64,000 nt of DNA from Perognathus longimembris pacificus (GCF_023159225.1 NC_063174.1:42834191-42898190); one strand, 5' to 3'; shown: positions 29,630-41,936, numbered from the stretch's first letter. The notes: a model not told the origin generated them from the sequence alone. Numbers and translations: made by a program.

Positions 29630-31300
29630 ACGCACAAGGGGATCGTTGGAAAGACTTGTAAAAAAAAAAGATAGGAATAGTAAGATGGAAATTCTAGGTT
29701 TTCGGCCACCGATTTTTTTTGGGGGGGGGGGTCTGGGTAACTTTGTGCTCTTCCTCCTTCCCCCAGCCCCTCCCCTCCCAAGAAAACTAAATTGCTCCAG
29801 GCAGTCTTTCTCTCCACTTTGCATTTTCCGCACTCTCCTTCTTCCCACCCCGCCTTTGAAGAGCCACGGGACCACATCAGTAGAATAACCATTCTGGAGC
29901 CTGTGGGGTTTTCGCGGGTGTCCTATTCCCCCCCCACACACACACACCCACTCCCACCTCCAGGCTCTGGACTTTTTCCACTCGCTGTGGCTCATGCGGG
30001 TCGGAGGCAACTTCACCACACGCTGCGTGGATCCGACAGCCCTAGCCTCCCGTGCCGACCTTTCTGGCTCTCGGTTTAGGATTTTCAGGGGTCCTTGAGA
30101 TGCTGCCAGAATTTAGACAGAAGGTCAGAAGAAAGCACTAATCAGGGAGGGGGGGAGAGCTCCTTAATTATAATCCATTACCCTGGAAAGTGGCTTTTCA
30201 TTCTCTTTGCGGGCTTACTCTGATCCCAGTTGCTGGGGGTTGGAGTGAGGGTAACACCTTACAAAGCACTCAAGTGGGGAACACCACAGGATTCTTAGGG
30301 GGGGGGGGTAACTGAGACTATGGGATGTTTTGGTGCTTGTGGGGCATTTCCTCCCATAAAATTACCAAGGCAGACAAATATTGGATGTTTAAATTATTTA
30401 GGCTCCTTCTCTCCAGAGGTGATTTCTTCAGTTGAGCTGGAAATCTTTGTGCATTTGTCCCTGGCTCAAGTCATAGTCAATCAATATGAAATGTGTAAGG
30501 GAAAGTATATTCTTTGATTTGTGTTGACCAGGAAAGCCAGGAGCAATGGGAGGGGTAGCAACCCGGATGCGGCAGGACCTGACAGGAACCCAGGCTTGAG
30601 TTGCAGGTGGAAATGTGAGCGAGAGCAGCAAGGTCCTGAATGCCAAGGAAAGGCTCGAAGTGGAATCATTTGACTGTGGTTTGAATTCTCCTGTTTTCTT
30701 TGAGAAAAAGAAAAGGAAAACTCCTTACTCCACAGGGCACAGGAAAAGCCAAAGTCTCTGCCGAAACATGGTCCCTGTAAGATGCCATTTCTCAACACCC
30801 AGGAATGCTAGGCACAGCCCTAAGCACTGGTGAATGTCACCGTAGGTAGACATGGGTTCCAGTGCTGGCTTTCATTTGGCATGGCACGGGAGCACATCAT
30901 TGCCAAGGTCAAGTATGGGAGGCCAGCATCTTTCTGACCTCTACCCCAGGACTTTGTGACAGGTAGCTTTGAACCATCAGTAAAGTCACAAAAGGCGGTG
31001 GGGGAGGGGGGAGGAATGTGTGATTTGGTTGATTGGAAAGACACCGGATGAACCTGTTACCTGTTCCTTACAGGGAGGCTGTTTTACAGATAGCACATAC
31101 GTGAAGGGATCCGTGTGCCTTGTGCAGACGGCTTTTACCCATGCAGATTAGCTGATATTCCCGAGACCTGAGGAAACCCAAGGGCACAGGGAGCGGAGCT
31201 CAGAGATAAAGAACCTCACAGCCAGCTCTCCTCTTTACCTACCACACAGAGAACATTCTGCCATGTGGCCATACCAACCTCACTTCCCCAGGTCAGACAT
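29630..31300 (+). other. SINE-free proximal intron 1
   Basis: About 1.7 kb without a recognisable SINE, with G-runs at about 29718 and 30299 and AT-rich segments such as 'ccttaattataatccattac' at 30162-30181. No exon was recognised. The low repeat load is a common property of regulatory introns. Confidence 0.5.
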
Positions 31301-31301
31301 G

Positions 31302-31337
<36 letters not shown>

Positions 31338-31350
31338 ACATACACACACA
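31302..31350. repeat. (CA)n microsatellite, interrupted
   Basis: About 17 CA units followed by 'ccacatacacacacacc'. Confidence 0.95.
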
Positions 31351-31351
31351 C

Positions 31352-32140
31352 CTCTTCCTACTTTCTCTCCTTCATTTTTCTTTTTCTGTAGCCAATCCTG
31401 TGGGTGACTCCATTACCCTTTCTAATCAATATTTTATGTACATATATAATCAGCCAGAGTGGGAGCCAGCATGCTCCCCTGCACGTCTGTGTACAAATGT
31501 GTCCCTGGCAGGAGGCTGGAGACCCTCCGCACACAACCCAAAGCCCAGAGCGGCAGGGCAGGGGGGGTGGCCTTACCCTCATCCGATGACCACTTTGTGT
31601 TGTTACAGAAACAAAGAACAAAGTGTCCTGAAGGTAAAATATGTGGGTTCACACGTAGGAAAAATGCCACATGGTAATTCAGAATCAGTGACCCAGAGAA
31701 AAACAAAGGGGGGAAATTAATTTTTAATGGTACATTTTAAAATAAATCGGAGTTGAGGACATTAGCCTTGATGCCTTGATTTTCCAATGGAGGGGCTTCA
31801 GAAAATAAACCTTGATGTGTCTGCCCTGCCTCCCCCCCTCCCCCCACGTCCCCCGGAGGTGTGCGCTGGTGGAAGAGGATGGGCTAGAGCCAGGGGGACT
31901 TGTGCAGCCCCAGGGTAGTAAATGGAGAAAACATTAGGTCAGCCTTGCAGGGCGCCATCCAAGCCTGGCTAAGGCCCTTTCCGGCTCAGTGAGATCCTGA
32001 CATCCCTGGAAATTTCCTATTGGAGCTGATTCTTCCCCCAACTCCTTTAATTTTAGAAACAAACCTCTAGTTTACCAATAATTAGGAGAGTGAATGGATG
32101 TTTCTTTATTTTAAAAAAATAAGGTAGGAAGGTAGAAATA
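31352..32140 (+). other. Intron 1, no repeat or exon recognised
   Basis: Unique sequence of mixed composition. The overlapping frames at 31265-31720 are not credible exons. An AT-rich run around 31719-31750 and 'ccaataattaggagagtgaa' (32076-32095) contain homeodomain-type TAAT cores. Confidence 0.4.
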
Positions 32141-32145
32141 AGGGA

Positions 32146-32399
32146 AGAATGAAAGAAAGAAGGAGGAAGGAAGGAAGGAAAGAAGGAAGGAAAAAAGTAA
32201 GTAAAGTAAAAAGAAAAAAAGGAAGGAAGGAAGGGAGGGAGGAAGGAAGGAAGGGAGGGAGGGAAGGAAGGAAGGAAGGAAGGAAGGAAGGAAGGAAGGA
32301 AGGAAGGAAGGAAGGAAGGGAGAGAGGAAGGGAGGGAGGAAGGAGGGAAAGGAAGGAGGGAAAGGAAGGAGGAATGGGGGAGAGAGGGAAGGAAAGAAC
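32146..32399. repeat. (GGAA)n microsatellite
   Basis: About 250 bases of GGAA/GGGA/GAAA units with a pure core of about 14 GGAA units at 32263-32319. Its plus strand is the reverse complement of the TTCC tract at 23757. Arrays of GGAA can act as ETS-family binding platforms. The long frames here are low-complexity by-products. Confidence 0.95.
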
Positions 32400-32401
32400 C
32401 T

Positions 32402-35245
32402 GATCTGCCAAGAGGAACCTTTTCCTTCTATGATGTGAGGAAGTCAACAGATACCCCACTCAACCCACGAGAAAAGGGACAGAGGGGACGTGGCAGGAAA
32501 AGCCCTTGGAGGCTGGTGGCCGCGATGGGGATTTTGTGGCTCTCACTGTCTTCCTAGAATGCCTGGCCCTAATGCTGGTGTGTGTGTGGGCGGGGGGGGG
32601 GGGGGGGGAGTTGTCTTATAACTTCCCTTCATGCTCCTGAAACTGGACATTTTGCAAAATGATTTTCTTTTAAAAAGACTCTATAGCCATTGAACAAGTT
32701 TGTCTCCTTGCTCAGACTTCTGCAAAATACCTTGCTTCTTTTGGGCAAAGGTCTGCATAACTGTAGCAGGCCCCTTAGGCGAGGACTGTGAGACCCACCG
32801 AGGCAGTGCATCTGGGCGTTTGGGTGTGGCTGTGGACAGAGACAGCTGCAGAAGGAGAGAGAATTTGCCAGACAGCTGAATAAAGGCAGGAAGTTTGGGT
32901 ACTGGGTCTCCAGCACCCCCTCCCTAGAACTTGCCTCCTCAGGATTTTAAGTGGCTTCTTTGGAATAAGTGAAACTCTTTGTGGTTCCAAATTTCGGAGA
33001 AGAAATATTTCTACCATAATGCACCTCTCTGAAGTAAAAGCTGACCCCACAGTCTGATGCGACCATCACAGGGTCTCTGCCCATTCTTCTTGACAAGAGA
33101 CCTTTAAGAGCTCTGCCCAGACCAGCCAACCCCGCTCACGGCTCTCAGCCGTGGGAGCGCTGTCTGGATTCCAGTGACAATTGTTCGGTGTTAGCAGGTG
33201 GGGGAGGACCCCCAGCTCAGCTAGAATGCTCAGCTTCTAGTATCCTTCACCATCACCCTGGTCCCTAGAGGACAGAGGCCAAGAGGAAGAGGGGGCGGGC
33301 TAGGAGCACAGGACTGCAGAAAGTTTCCAGGAGGCCAGAAAGAAAGTTGAGGATGGACTGGAACCAAACCATTAAACCTGGCGGCTTCCTAACTATCTTG
33401 CCTGTTCACACTTGTGGCTACTTGTTTGATTTCAAAGGACAAATCAGGGGACTTGTTCAGCACCTATGTGCTGGAAGCCCTGATAGAGCTGTGTTTTGGT
33501 CCAGTCTAGCAAACTCACAGCACTTGGAAATGGTCACAGACATGGTCAGTCCTTTGAGGAGGAGTCCATCGACTTCAGCTGGCCCCCCATGTCCCCTGGG
33601 CTATCTGGGGTGGCCTGGAATAGGATTACATCTGGTTGTCCCATCCACGAGTCCGGCTTAGTCCCTGTGTGGGATGGTGGTGGTGGTGTTTATAATTGCA
33701 AATGTAATTAGCAGACCAGCCATGGGGGACTGGACGCTCAACTTCTCTGCACATCACGGTGACCCCTGCAGTAGCTGACCTGGCAGATTAACCCCTGCAG
33801 GACCGGCCTGCCTCCTGCCACTGGTGAGGCCTCTGACCTTCTACCGACAGTGGCAGTGCTGGGCTAAGTCTCAGCCCTTTCCTTGGAGGGGCAGTGGATA
33901 GGAGAGGCTAAGAGCTTGGGGTTCTTATTACCTGGGGCATGGGCTAGTGACCCTCACCTTGTTGGTATGTGACCTTCCACTGCGCCGGAAGAGTTCCTCC
34001 ATTTCTCAGCCACACTAGAGGATGTTACGAGAAGACTGGGTGCAAGCCAGTCAGCGCTGAGCCTCTGGGGTTCATGCTGGAGAACTCTAGATGCTAAAGA
34101 GAATGTGAGATGACTTCTGCCCGGCGCTCTTGGGGCTGGAAGGCAGGGGCTTGTATTCATCATCCCCGCCCCCCCCCCCCCCACACACACACACCTCTTC
34201 CTAGAGTCAGCTCTAGGAAGTGAGAGCTAGCTGGAGCCTGGACTCTGAGTGAGTCGGCAGAGAGGTCACTTCTGGCCACTCTGCCCCTGAGATCTGTGGG
34301 GAAAGCTGGACATTGGCCAGCTCGGGCTCAATTTGTTCCCAGGAGCAGAGGACACCCCCCCCCCAACCCCAACTAAACCTTCAACAACAAGCTATCCCCG
34401 AAAACACTGAGTGCGGCGAGGACAGTCGCTTCCTGGTGATTTTCCCTCCTTTGAGCAGTGTATCTGCCCCTTTGAGTAGATAGGAAGATCCACCCTCTCA
34501 GGGGCCTTATCTTTTGGTACTGGTCAGAATTAAAACCAGAAAGGATCTCAAGGTGACCTTTATTTGTAAGTAATGGCTTAAGAAAGCATCGAGCACTTGG
34601 AGGGATGCCACTCATGCCCTGTGGTTTAGAACCTTTCTATACCCCCAAAGATACAAAGCCGTGTCTCTCCCTCAGAGTTTGGGGGCTGTGGACGGTGTAG
34701 GGATGTGTCCTTGTGTCACGGCGGGTGTTCCCTTCGAGATGAGTGAGGGTGGGCAGGGTGCTCTGCTCTGTAAGCAGAGTGCTCTGCTGGCCGTGACCCT
34801 TGCCCGGACCCAGGTCAGCCCTGTCATGCTCCCGGAGGGGCTGCCCTGTGCTCTGCAGGTGGGTCCACAGCATGGGAGGGGAGGCAGAGGCAGAGGGACC
34901 CGCTGGCTGGTCGCTTCTGCCAGGCAGAGGATCTTCATCTTTCTAACAAGACTGTCTGTAGTCTGCTGGCCCAAGTAGGACAGGGAGAGGCTGTAGAGGG
35001 GGGGAGGGTCCTCTCCTCTGGAAGGACAGGAGGCCACTCTGGAAGGAGCCCTAGAGCCATCCACCAGGTGGTCGTCCTTCATCTCCTCTGGGTTCTGTGG
35101 GTGTCACCATCGACAGACCACGGCCGGAAGCTCCAGTGTCTGCTTAAGTCAAGGAGAATCGCACCGGCTGCTCTGCCCACGGGACTTTCAGTAAGGAATC
35201 AAATGAGGTAGGGGGACATGACTGGCTACCTATCTGAAAATTAGA
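32402..35245 (+). other. Intron 1, SINE-free 2.8 kb
   Basis: No clear SINE, LINE or exon was found apart from homopolymer runs (G at about 32593-32608, C at about 34168-34182). An ERR element sits at 34554. Frames on both strands (for example 32629-33050 and 34661-35082) show no known domains. Confidence 0.45.
34554..34562 (-). promoter_or_regulatory. ERR element (TAAAGGTCA) in intron 1
   Basis: TGACCTTTA is the reverse complement of TAAAGGTCA, a full match to TNAAGGTCA. It overlaps a partial second element, TCAAGGTGA, on the plus strand (34548-34556), giving a compact two-strand arrangement. It lies in the SINE-free part of intron 1. Confidence 0.4.
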
Positions 35246-35251
35246 ATTCTC

Positions 35252-35480
35252 AAGCCAGTGCTGGCAGCTCCTGCCTGTCATCCCAGCTACTCAGGAGGCT
35301 GAAGTCTGAGGGTTCAAAACTTTCAGGGGCAGGAAAGTCTGTGAGACTTTCATCTCCAATAACCACTAAAAAGCTGGAAGTGAAGCTGTGGTTTGGATGA
35401 TAAAAGTGCCGACCTTGACCAAAAATGGTTAGGGACAGTACCCAGGTGCTGAATTCGAGCTGCAGTACTGGCACTTAATT
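35252..35480 (+). mobile_element. Composite SINE
   Basis: The 7SL-like arm (gccagtgctggcagctcctg, ctactcaggaggctgaagtc) and a diverged Geo arm (aagtgaagctgtggtttgga) end in an (AATT)n tail. It is the only clear SINE between 29.6 and 40.6 kb. Confidence 0.8.
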
Positions 35481-36925
35481 AATTAATTGTTTAAAAAAAC
35501 ACAGAATTATCTGAATTTAAGTAAAAATGGTATAAACCCAAAACAAGTTTTCTTGGGGGAAGACATTACATTAGCGACGTAGTTTTTCATCTTTATTTTA
35601 CTATACTTTTCAAGCTCTATACATTTTGGCCTTGAAAATGCTTTATGTTCCTTAGGATGTTAAAATATTCTCTTTAATATTGTCATCCAGCATTGACGAG
35701 GATCAAACCTTTTGTGGGAATGGTTTTCTGGAAAAATGTTATTTTATTCTTCAATGTCATTTCATCCCGGGGTCAAAAGGCAGTTCCACAAACTCTGACA
35801 AGGTTTCGTTTTTTATCCTCTGGTTTCAAATGTGATCAATTTTCATTTAAAACTATCGCAGGGTCCTCTCCTGCCAATTATCTCAGGTCCTTTCCTGCCA
35901 ATTACAGTCGCAGTCAGCCTGCTACCCAGACCTCGTATTTCCTAAACGGCTGTATGTGCCGTAGCCAATCGGAGTCAGACTCTTTAGTCAAGAAAGGGTG
36001 AAGTACTGCTTGAATTTGCCTCTTTTATTTCTAGTTGTTTAAATTAACTCGAATGTGAGTTAGGTGGGGGTTGGGGGGTCTTTTTTAAAATCCATTTAAA
36101 CAATTTTATGGTATTTGCTTAGATTTCTAGCTTGCATATTTTCAACCAGGTTGTGCTTTAAAATAGATACTTTGAAAAGAGTCTTGAGCATCCCTGGACT
36201 TCTCAAAGATCTCTTGGCTTCTGAAGGGGGCAAAGAATAAGAATTACAGTGCTAAGAACAGGAGGAGAGAGGTGGTTGATGTTTTAGATAAGATTTCTCT
36301 CATGCCTTACACTTTCACCTTTAATTTGTCTCCAGATAGTTTTCCCCTTCCTATTTACATTCCAACTTGCTGTCATTTGTCCTTTTCTTGATAACCCTTC
36401 TCAATTTTATATTCTGGAGGAAGGCACATAGAAGCGTGAGTCTGTGTGTGAGCGTGTGTGTGTGTGTGTGTGCATGCATGTGTCCGTGTTGACCAGAGGG
36501 TGCTCAGTGTTAGGTAGGTGAAATCCTCACACAGAAGGACATCTAGTTCTGATCCACCCATCAGTCCCCTTATCCACTGTTACCCTCCTGCTCACTTGTT
36601 TGGATGAAAAGAACAAGAAGTGTAAAAATAAAATCGATGGCTTATAGGGAATTCCAGGTTGGTTGTTATCTCTTCCCTGGGGAACCAGGTAATCGAGTGA
36701 GGGTGGGAGTGTCTGCCAGAAAAACTAAACTCAGTTCAAAACTGACTTCTTAAAAAATGTTGCCGTCATCTCTCTGCCTAGCTCTGGGAGCCCTAGTTTG
36801 GGATCTTAGTGACTCGGAGTGAGCTGGTATATGCTTTTGATTTCAATCTTCCTCATTGATCAGCAGAAAAATCTCCCCTCTGATGGTGAATCAGCCCCTC
36901 AACATGCAGAATACAGCATTTATTT

Positions 36926-36950
36926 ATGACAAAGCTTTATGCTTTGTCAT
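36926..36950. promoter_or_regulatory. 10-bp inverted repeat with SOX/TCF-like cores
   Basis: ATGACAAAGC (36926-36935), a 5-base spacer TTTAT and its exact reverse complement GCTTTGTCAT (36941-36950). Each arm carries ACAAAG/CTTTGT, an HMG-box type core, facing each other. Confidence 0.5.
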
Positions 36951-37795
36951 TTGTCTCTTGAGTGTGTTGACATTGTCTACCTCAACAGCCAAGCTAACAA
37001 GTTAACGAGCTTGACTGTTAGGTGGAAAGAACACTGGTTTTGTTCTTTCAGAAATAACAGCAATAAGGAGACGATCATTCTATGACACAAAAAAAAAATA
37101 ATTATGACACCAGTCAGAGCTTATCCCTTTTCCTTCCCAAGAAGTGCAAAGGAATTCTCTTCTCACAACCAGCTTTCTCATAGAAACTGGGTGAGGGTGG
37201 CCGTGTCTTGTGTCCTGGAACGTAAATATTTTTTTATGCAAACGTAACACACAGAGGCGTCGGGTTTGCATGTCTGAATTCATGCAGGAGCGCAAGCTGC
37301 CGGGCGTCTGACTATGAAGAGGAAGGTGGAGAGAATGCGGCATGGTACACCTGCCTCCCGGTGATGCTGGCCAGCTTGCCTTTGAACACAGAGGGAGAAG
37401 TGTTTTCTGTAGAGGATGCGTGTCAAGTGTGACCCCCAACTCCTACCAGTGGCTGTGCGAGGCTCTGCCTCTCACGACCCCTCCATCTGGCTGTGTTCTA
37501 GGGAGAGTCTTGTAGACCAGAGACACGCAGAGGACAAGAGGTTATCACTTGGCAGGTAGTAGACATTTGGGACGAAACTATGTGGAGTCAGTTGCCATCT
37601 TGGGCATTTGGACTCCATGAGGACCCGATCCTTGCTCCTGGGTACCTGAGCCTGCTTTCCAGAGGCCAGAGGTCACAAGGACCAGAGCCCTGCTGGGTCC
37701 CCATCACCCCTCTTGCAGGCTTCCACGATGACTCTTAACCTCTGCTTGTCTGCAGACTGCGTTCATCTCTGGGTTACTTAGCACTGCCTTCGTTG

Positions 37796-37798
<3 letters not shown>

Positions 37799-37833
<35 letters not shown>

Positions 37834-37872
37834 GTCTCGTGTGTGTGTGTGTGTGTGTGTATGTGTGTGTAC
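37799..37872. repeat. (CT)n followed by (GT)n
   Basis: About 14 CT units, a short break, then about 13 interrupted GT units. Confidence 0.95.
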
Positions 37873-39800
37873 ACATGCACACCTGAGAAAGGGGAGATGA
37901 CTCTGTTCCATCCACCATGCCAGGGTACCTAGCTGTCTGCACATTTAAAAAAAACACCTTAATATTCTTAGTTGGGTTCCTACTCCATTTTTTTCCTCCC
38001 TCAGGTAAAATAAGCCTCCAAGGTGTTGGATTATTAATTGATTATTAACTGATTTAGAGAACCAAACATGCCACCCTAAGGAACACAAGAGTTTTTGGCC
38101 GCGTGGCTCTGACCAAGAACTGCATTTTTTCCCCCGCCTCAATCGGTGAGAAATTTTATAGCTGCAATTCCCTTGTTGGACCGTGAGTAAAAAATTAATT
38201 CATGAATAATAAAAACCAATCAGTCTTGTTGAGTTTAAGAAGGATTAGGAGAAGGGCTGTGTTTTTTTTCTTATAGAGAACATTCAGAATCTGTGTCATT
38301 GTCAGCGAGTATTCAGGGACGGCCCGAGTATGCTTTTATTCACAGCAAAGGAGCTGTTTTATTATTTCCAGGTCTTTCTTACACATCTTCCTCAGTTGTG
38401 GGGCCAACTTGCTGATGATGGCGATGCCTTTACCCCCTCCTTCTTGGCCACAACCCCGTATTGCAAGCCAGTGGTATTCTTTTGAAATTAAGACAGCTTC
38501 CTGGGTAAGTGGCATGTAACCAATTAACAAGAGACCTGGCATTGCATTTTGAAGAAATCTTTTTATTGACAGCCTGGAGCCCCTTCTAGTTTCTCTCTCC
38601 TCTCTCCCCGGAAGTTAAGGGCGTAGAAATGTACATACTTTTGTAAGAACTACAGAAATTAGATTTGTAGATTTATACAGATTTGTACAGAAATGAGTCT
38701 TTTTTTTTTCTTTTTCAAAACAAAACAAAACCCAGCCTTATTGGGAAGATTACATTGGCTAATTCCCAACAGTGTTGGGTACATAGTAGGTATGCATTAA
38801 ACGTCAGTGTTGTTTTTCTGATGTTATCTTTGGCAAGTTACTTTTTACTCCTCTAGTAAGGCTTGTGATGACAGTTGTCCCTAGCAGTGAGGTTGGTTCC
38901 TGGACTGATGACTGTGTTTAATGGGATCCTGTGGTTTGGGTTTTCTATCCCTAACATGAGGGATTAGAAAAGGAATTATGATTTGGGGTACAGATGGTAG
39001 ATAAGGAAATTTCCTCTGCATGAATTCCTATATTCTCAGCCTCTTAGGTAGGGTTGTCTGATAAAATAGGAAATACCACATTAAATTTGAAGTTAGCTAA
39101 ATAACATTTTTTTTCAGAATCAAATAAATCCCATGTGATACCTCCCTATTCGTGTTTATTTTTCTTAAATTTGTCTGACTAAGGAACCATTTCCCTTATT
39201 TTTCCCCCACTTTAAAAACAGAAACAGTGATCATATATATTGTCATTTTTTCGAGTTTTTAAAAAAATGATTGCCTTTAACTTTTCATTGCTATTAAATG
39301 GTTAGGCTGGGCATGCCCTTAGAAGTTAAGGTATGTGGCTTCTGTCCTCCACATGTACTGGCAGAGTGGTAATCAGGCAAATGAATCTGGGCAATGGGGT
39401 CTCCCAGGGCTGCTGGATGAAGTCTTAGGGTCACATCTTTTGGAGGAACCCCTGGTGTTTCCCTGGAAGGCGGGCTGGAGAAGGGGCAGGCTGCAGGAAC
39501 TGAGGTGCCCACCCCTCCGATACTGTACCCTGCCAGGGTGTGGGGGGTTGTGGCTTCTTCAGGAAGCAACGTAGAGCCTGCTCACACCAGTGTCAGGTGG
39601 TAAAGCAGGGAGAACCAGGAATCCAACCTGAAACACAGCCAGCTGGGACTGTAGACCAACTAGGGCCGCCAGCAGGGTCCCAATGAACACCAGCCGCCCT
39701 CACTCAGCTCCCAGAGCGCCAGTCTGCAGCCTGGTGAATACAACTATTGTTTTACTCTGCATGCCCTCCGTGACAAGGTAGGGAAATGGAAGGGCTCTAG

Positions 39801-39814
39801 AGCCCCCTACAGGC
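39801..39814 (-). promoter_or_regulatory. Weak CTCF-like motif
   Basis: The plus strand AGCCCCCTACAGGCG gives CGCCTGTAGGGGGCT in reverse. This matches the CTCF core at most positions but has T in place of the conserved A. Confidence 0.3.
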
Positions 39815-40017
39815 GCTATGTGGTACTGCAACTCATGGGTGCCAGCCCAGTACCTGGGTCTTTCCCTGGATGGGGGTCGGGGGTGGGGGAGTCTGGGAGG
39901 TCCTGGGTCCAGGAGCATCAGTGGAAGGCAGGTGGAGACAGACCCCCGAGGGACCAGGCTTGCCACTCTGGTTTCAGAAATCACAGCAGCTGCTTCTGCA
40001 TATAGAACGTCTGCCCC

Positions 40018-40024
40018 TCACACA

Positions 40025-40062
<38 letters not shown>

Positions 40063-40072
40063 ACACACAATC
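40018..40072. repeat. (CA)n microsatellite
   Basis: About 25 CA units with two interruptions. Confidence 0.95.
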
Positions 40073-40284
40073 TCATGCGCATACATGCCTGACCTCCAGA
40101 CAGGAGGAATGCTCCTGGCTCCAACACACAGCTGCTGAATATGCAGAGGCAAACTGACCGCTGGCCTGGGCCAGAAACAAACAGGAAACAACCCAAGCCA
40201 CAGAGCATGAGGACAGGGTCCAGATTGTTTCCTCTAACGATAATGAACTATAGGGCCAAAGATGGGTGATGGAAATAACAGTAA

Positions 40285-40480
40285 TAGCTCTGTGATGGAT
40301 GTTTTCTGAGCACTTACTAGGTGCCAGGCATTGTCCTAGAAATGCTTTACGCATTAACTTGTGACTTCTTCATGGCATTCCAAAGAACCAAAGGCACAGA
40401 GATGTTAAGTTACATGCCCAAAGTCACACAACTAACAAAGCCAAGAGTTGCACAGATGCTGGCTAGCTGCATGCCTATGT
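40285..40480 (-). repeat. MIR SINE, reverse
   Basis: The reverse MIR body appears in order: 'gagcacttactaggtgccag', 'gcattgtcctagaaatgctt', 'cacagagatgttaagttaca' and 'cccaaagtcacacaactaac'. Confidence 0.8.
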
Positions 40481-40649
40481 TCTTCATTAACATGCTTCCG
40501 TTCTCAGTGCACCTAAAATTTCAGATTTCTGCCTCTACCTTTAGTGCACCCTTTTGGAGCTGGGTGGGACTAACACATGGGTAAGGTTTAAGGTAGAGAT
40601 AGAAAGGAAAAATGGTGTTGCATATCTTGGTCAAGAAAGAGAGAAAGCG

Positions 40650-40850
40650 CCAGGTGCAGGTGGCTCATGCATGTAATCCTAGCTACGGAGGAGGCTGAGA
40701 TCTGATGATTGTGGTTTGAAGCCAGCCCAGGCAGTCGACCAGAAAAAAAAAAAGCTAGAAGTGGAAGTATGGCTCAAGTAAGTGGTAGAGTGCCAGCCTT
40801 GAGTGGAAATCAAGAATGTGAGGACCTGATTTCAAACCCCAGTATGGGCT
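40650..40850 (+). mobile_element. Composite SINE
   Basis: The 7SL-like arm (ccaggtgcaggtggctcatg) and Geo arm (agaagtggaagtatggctca) are present. The linker between them is shortened. Confidence 0.8.
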
Positions 40851-40865
40851 CCCAAAAGGGGGGGT

Positions 40866-41180
40866 GTTAACTGGGAATGTGGCCTAGTGGTAAAGTACTT
40901 GTCTAGCACCCATGAAGCCCTGGGTTCAATTCCTCAGCACCACATATACAGAAAAGGCTGGAAGTGGCACTGTGGCTCAAGTGGGAGAGTGTTAGCCTTG
41001 AGCAAACAAAAGCTAGGCATAGTGCTCAGGCCCTGAGTTCAGGGCTGGCAAAAATAAAAAGGGGGGAAGAAGGGGAAAAAAGGAAGGAGAGAGGGAGGAA
41101 AAGAGAGAGAGAGAGAGGGAGGGAAGGAAGGAGGGTGGGAGGAAGGAAGGAAGAACGAAAGGAAAGGCAGGAAGGGGAGG
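40866..41180 (+). mobile_element. IDL-Geo SINE with GGAA-rich tail
   Basis: The ID-like monomer (gggaatgtggcctagtggta ... gttcaattcctcagcaccac) and Geo monomer (aagtggcactgtggctcaag) run into an A-rich tail. The tail continues as GGGA/GGAA units up to about 41180. Confidence 0.8.
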
Positions 41181-41682
41181 GGGAAATTGGCATAGACAAT
41201 CAGGCTCTCATCACTGGCACAGCGGAAGCCTATGGATGGAACTTTGGATCTTCCCCAAATCATCCTCCAAGGGCAGGATTAATCTCTCCTTGCAGCAGCT
41301 CTCTGGCCCCGGGTTGCAGTTCTGGCACGCAGTAAGTGCTTCATAAATGCTGGCTAGACCACGCCAGGGAGATGGGAAACAAGAGGAAGAGGGCTGTGGA
41401 GAAAGTAACTGGAGAATCGTTTCCCATGGATTGCTGAGTCTTTCAGGAGCACCAAGCCTTCTGGGAGACAGCTAGGGTTGAGGTTGGGAGACCAGCCTGG
41501 CTTCAGGTGTCTCAGTCATGGCCTCAGGAATGTCTCAAGAACAGCTCAAGCAGATGAGGACAGCTGGTTATTCAATTTTTGGGATTGTTGTAAGCCGATT
41601 GGTAACCACAACCATTATTGAAAATGAAATGTCCATAAACTTTTTATTAAATATACTGTATTAAAAACAAAGATGGTAGTGT

Positions 41683-41935
41683 GGGGCACCGTTGGCTCAG
41701 GCCTGTCATCCTAGCTACACAGGTGGCTGAGATCTGAGGATCGGGGTTCAAAGCCAGCTTGGGCAGGAAAGCTCATGAGACTCTTATCTCCAATTAACCA
41801 CCAAAAACAAAAAACAAAAAAACAACCAAACCCAGGAGTGGAACTGTGGTAGAGCACTAGCCTTGAGCAAAAGAGCTTAGAGACAGTGCCCAGGCCCTCA
41901 GTTCAAGCCCCGAGACTGACAAATAAATAAATAAT
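41683..41935 (+). mobile_element. Composite SINE
   Basis: The 7SL-like arm (ggggcaccgttggctcaggc), the linker 'cttatctccaattaaccacc', an A-rich insertion, then a Geo arm lacking its start (aactgtggtagagcactagc). It ends in (AAAT)n. Confidence 0.85.
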
Positions 41936-41936
41936 A

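Larger units (their letters stand above)
35490..39290 (+). other. SINE-free, AT-rich segment of intron 1
   Basis: About 3.8 kb without a recognisable SINE although the flanks carry roughly one per 500 bases. It holds AT-rich blocks with TAAT-type cores (for example 'ttaattgattattaactgat' at 38033-38052) and a perfect inverted repeat at 36926. A 68-residue minus-strand frame (38336-38542) shows no identifiable family. The segment is a candidate enhancer block. Confidence 0.5.
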
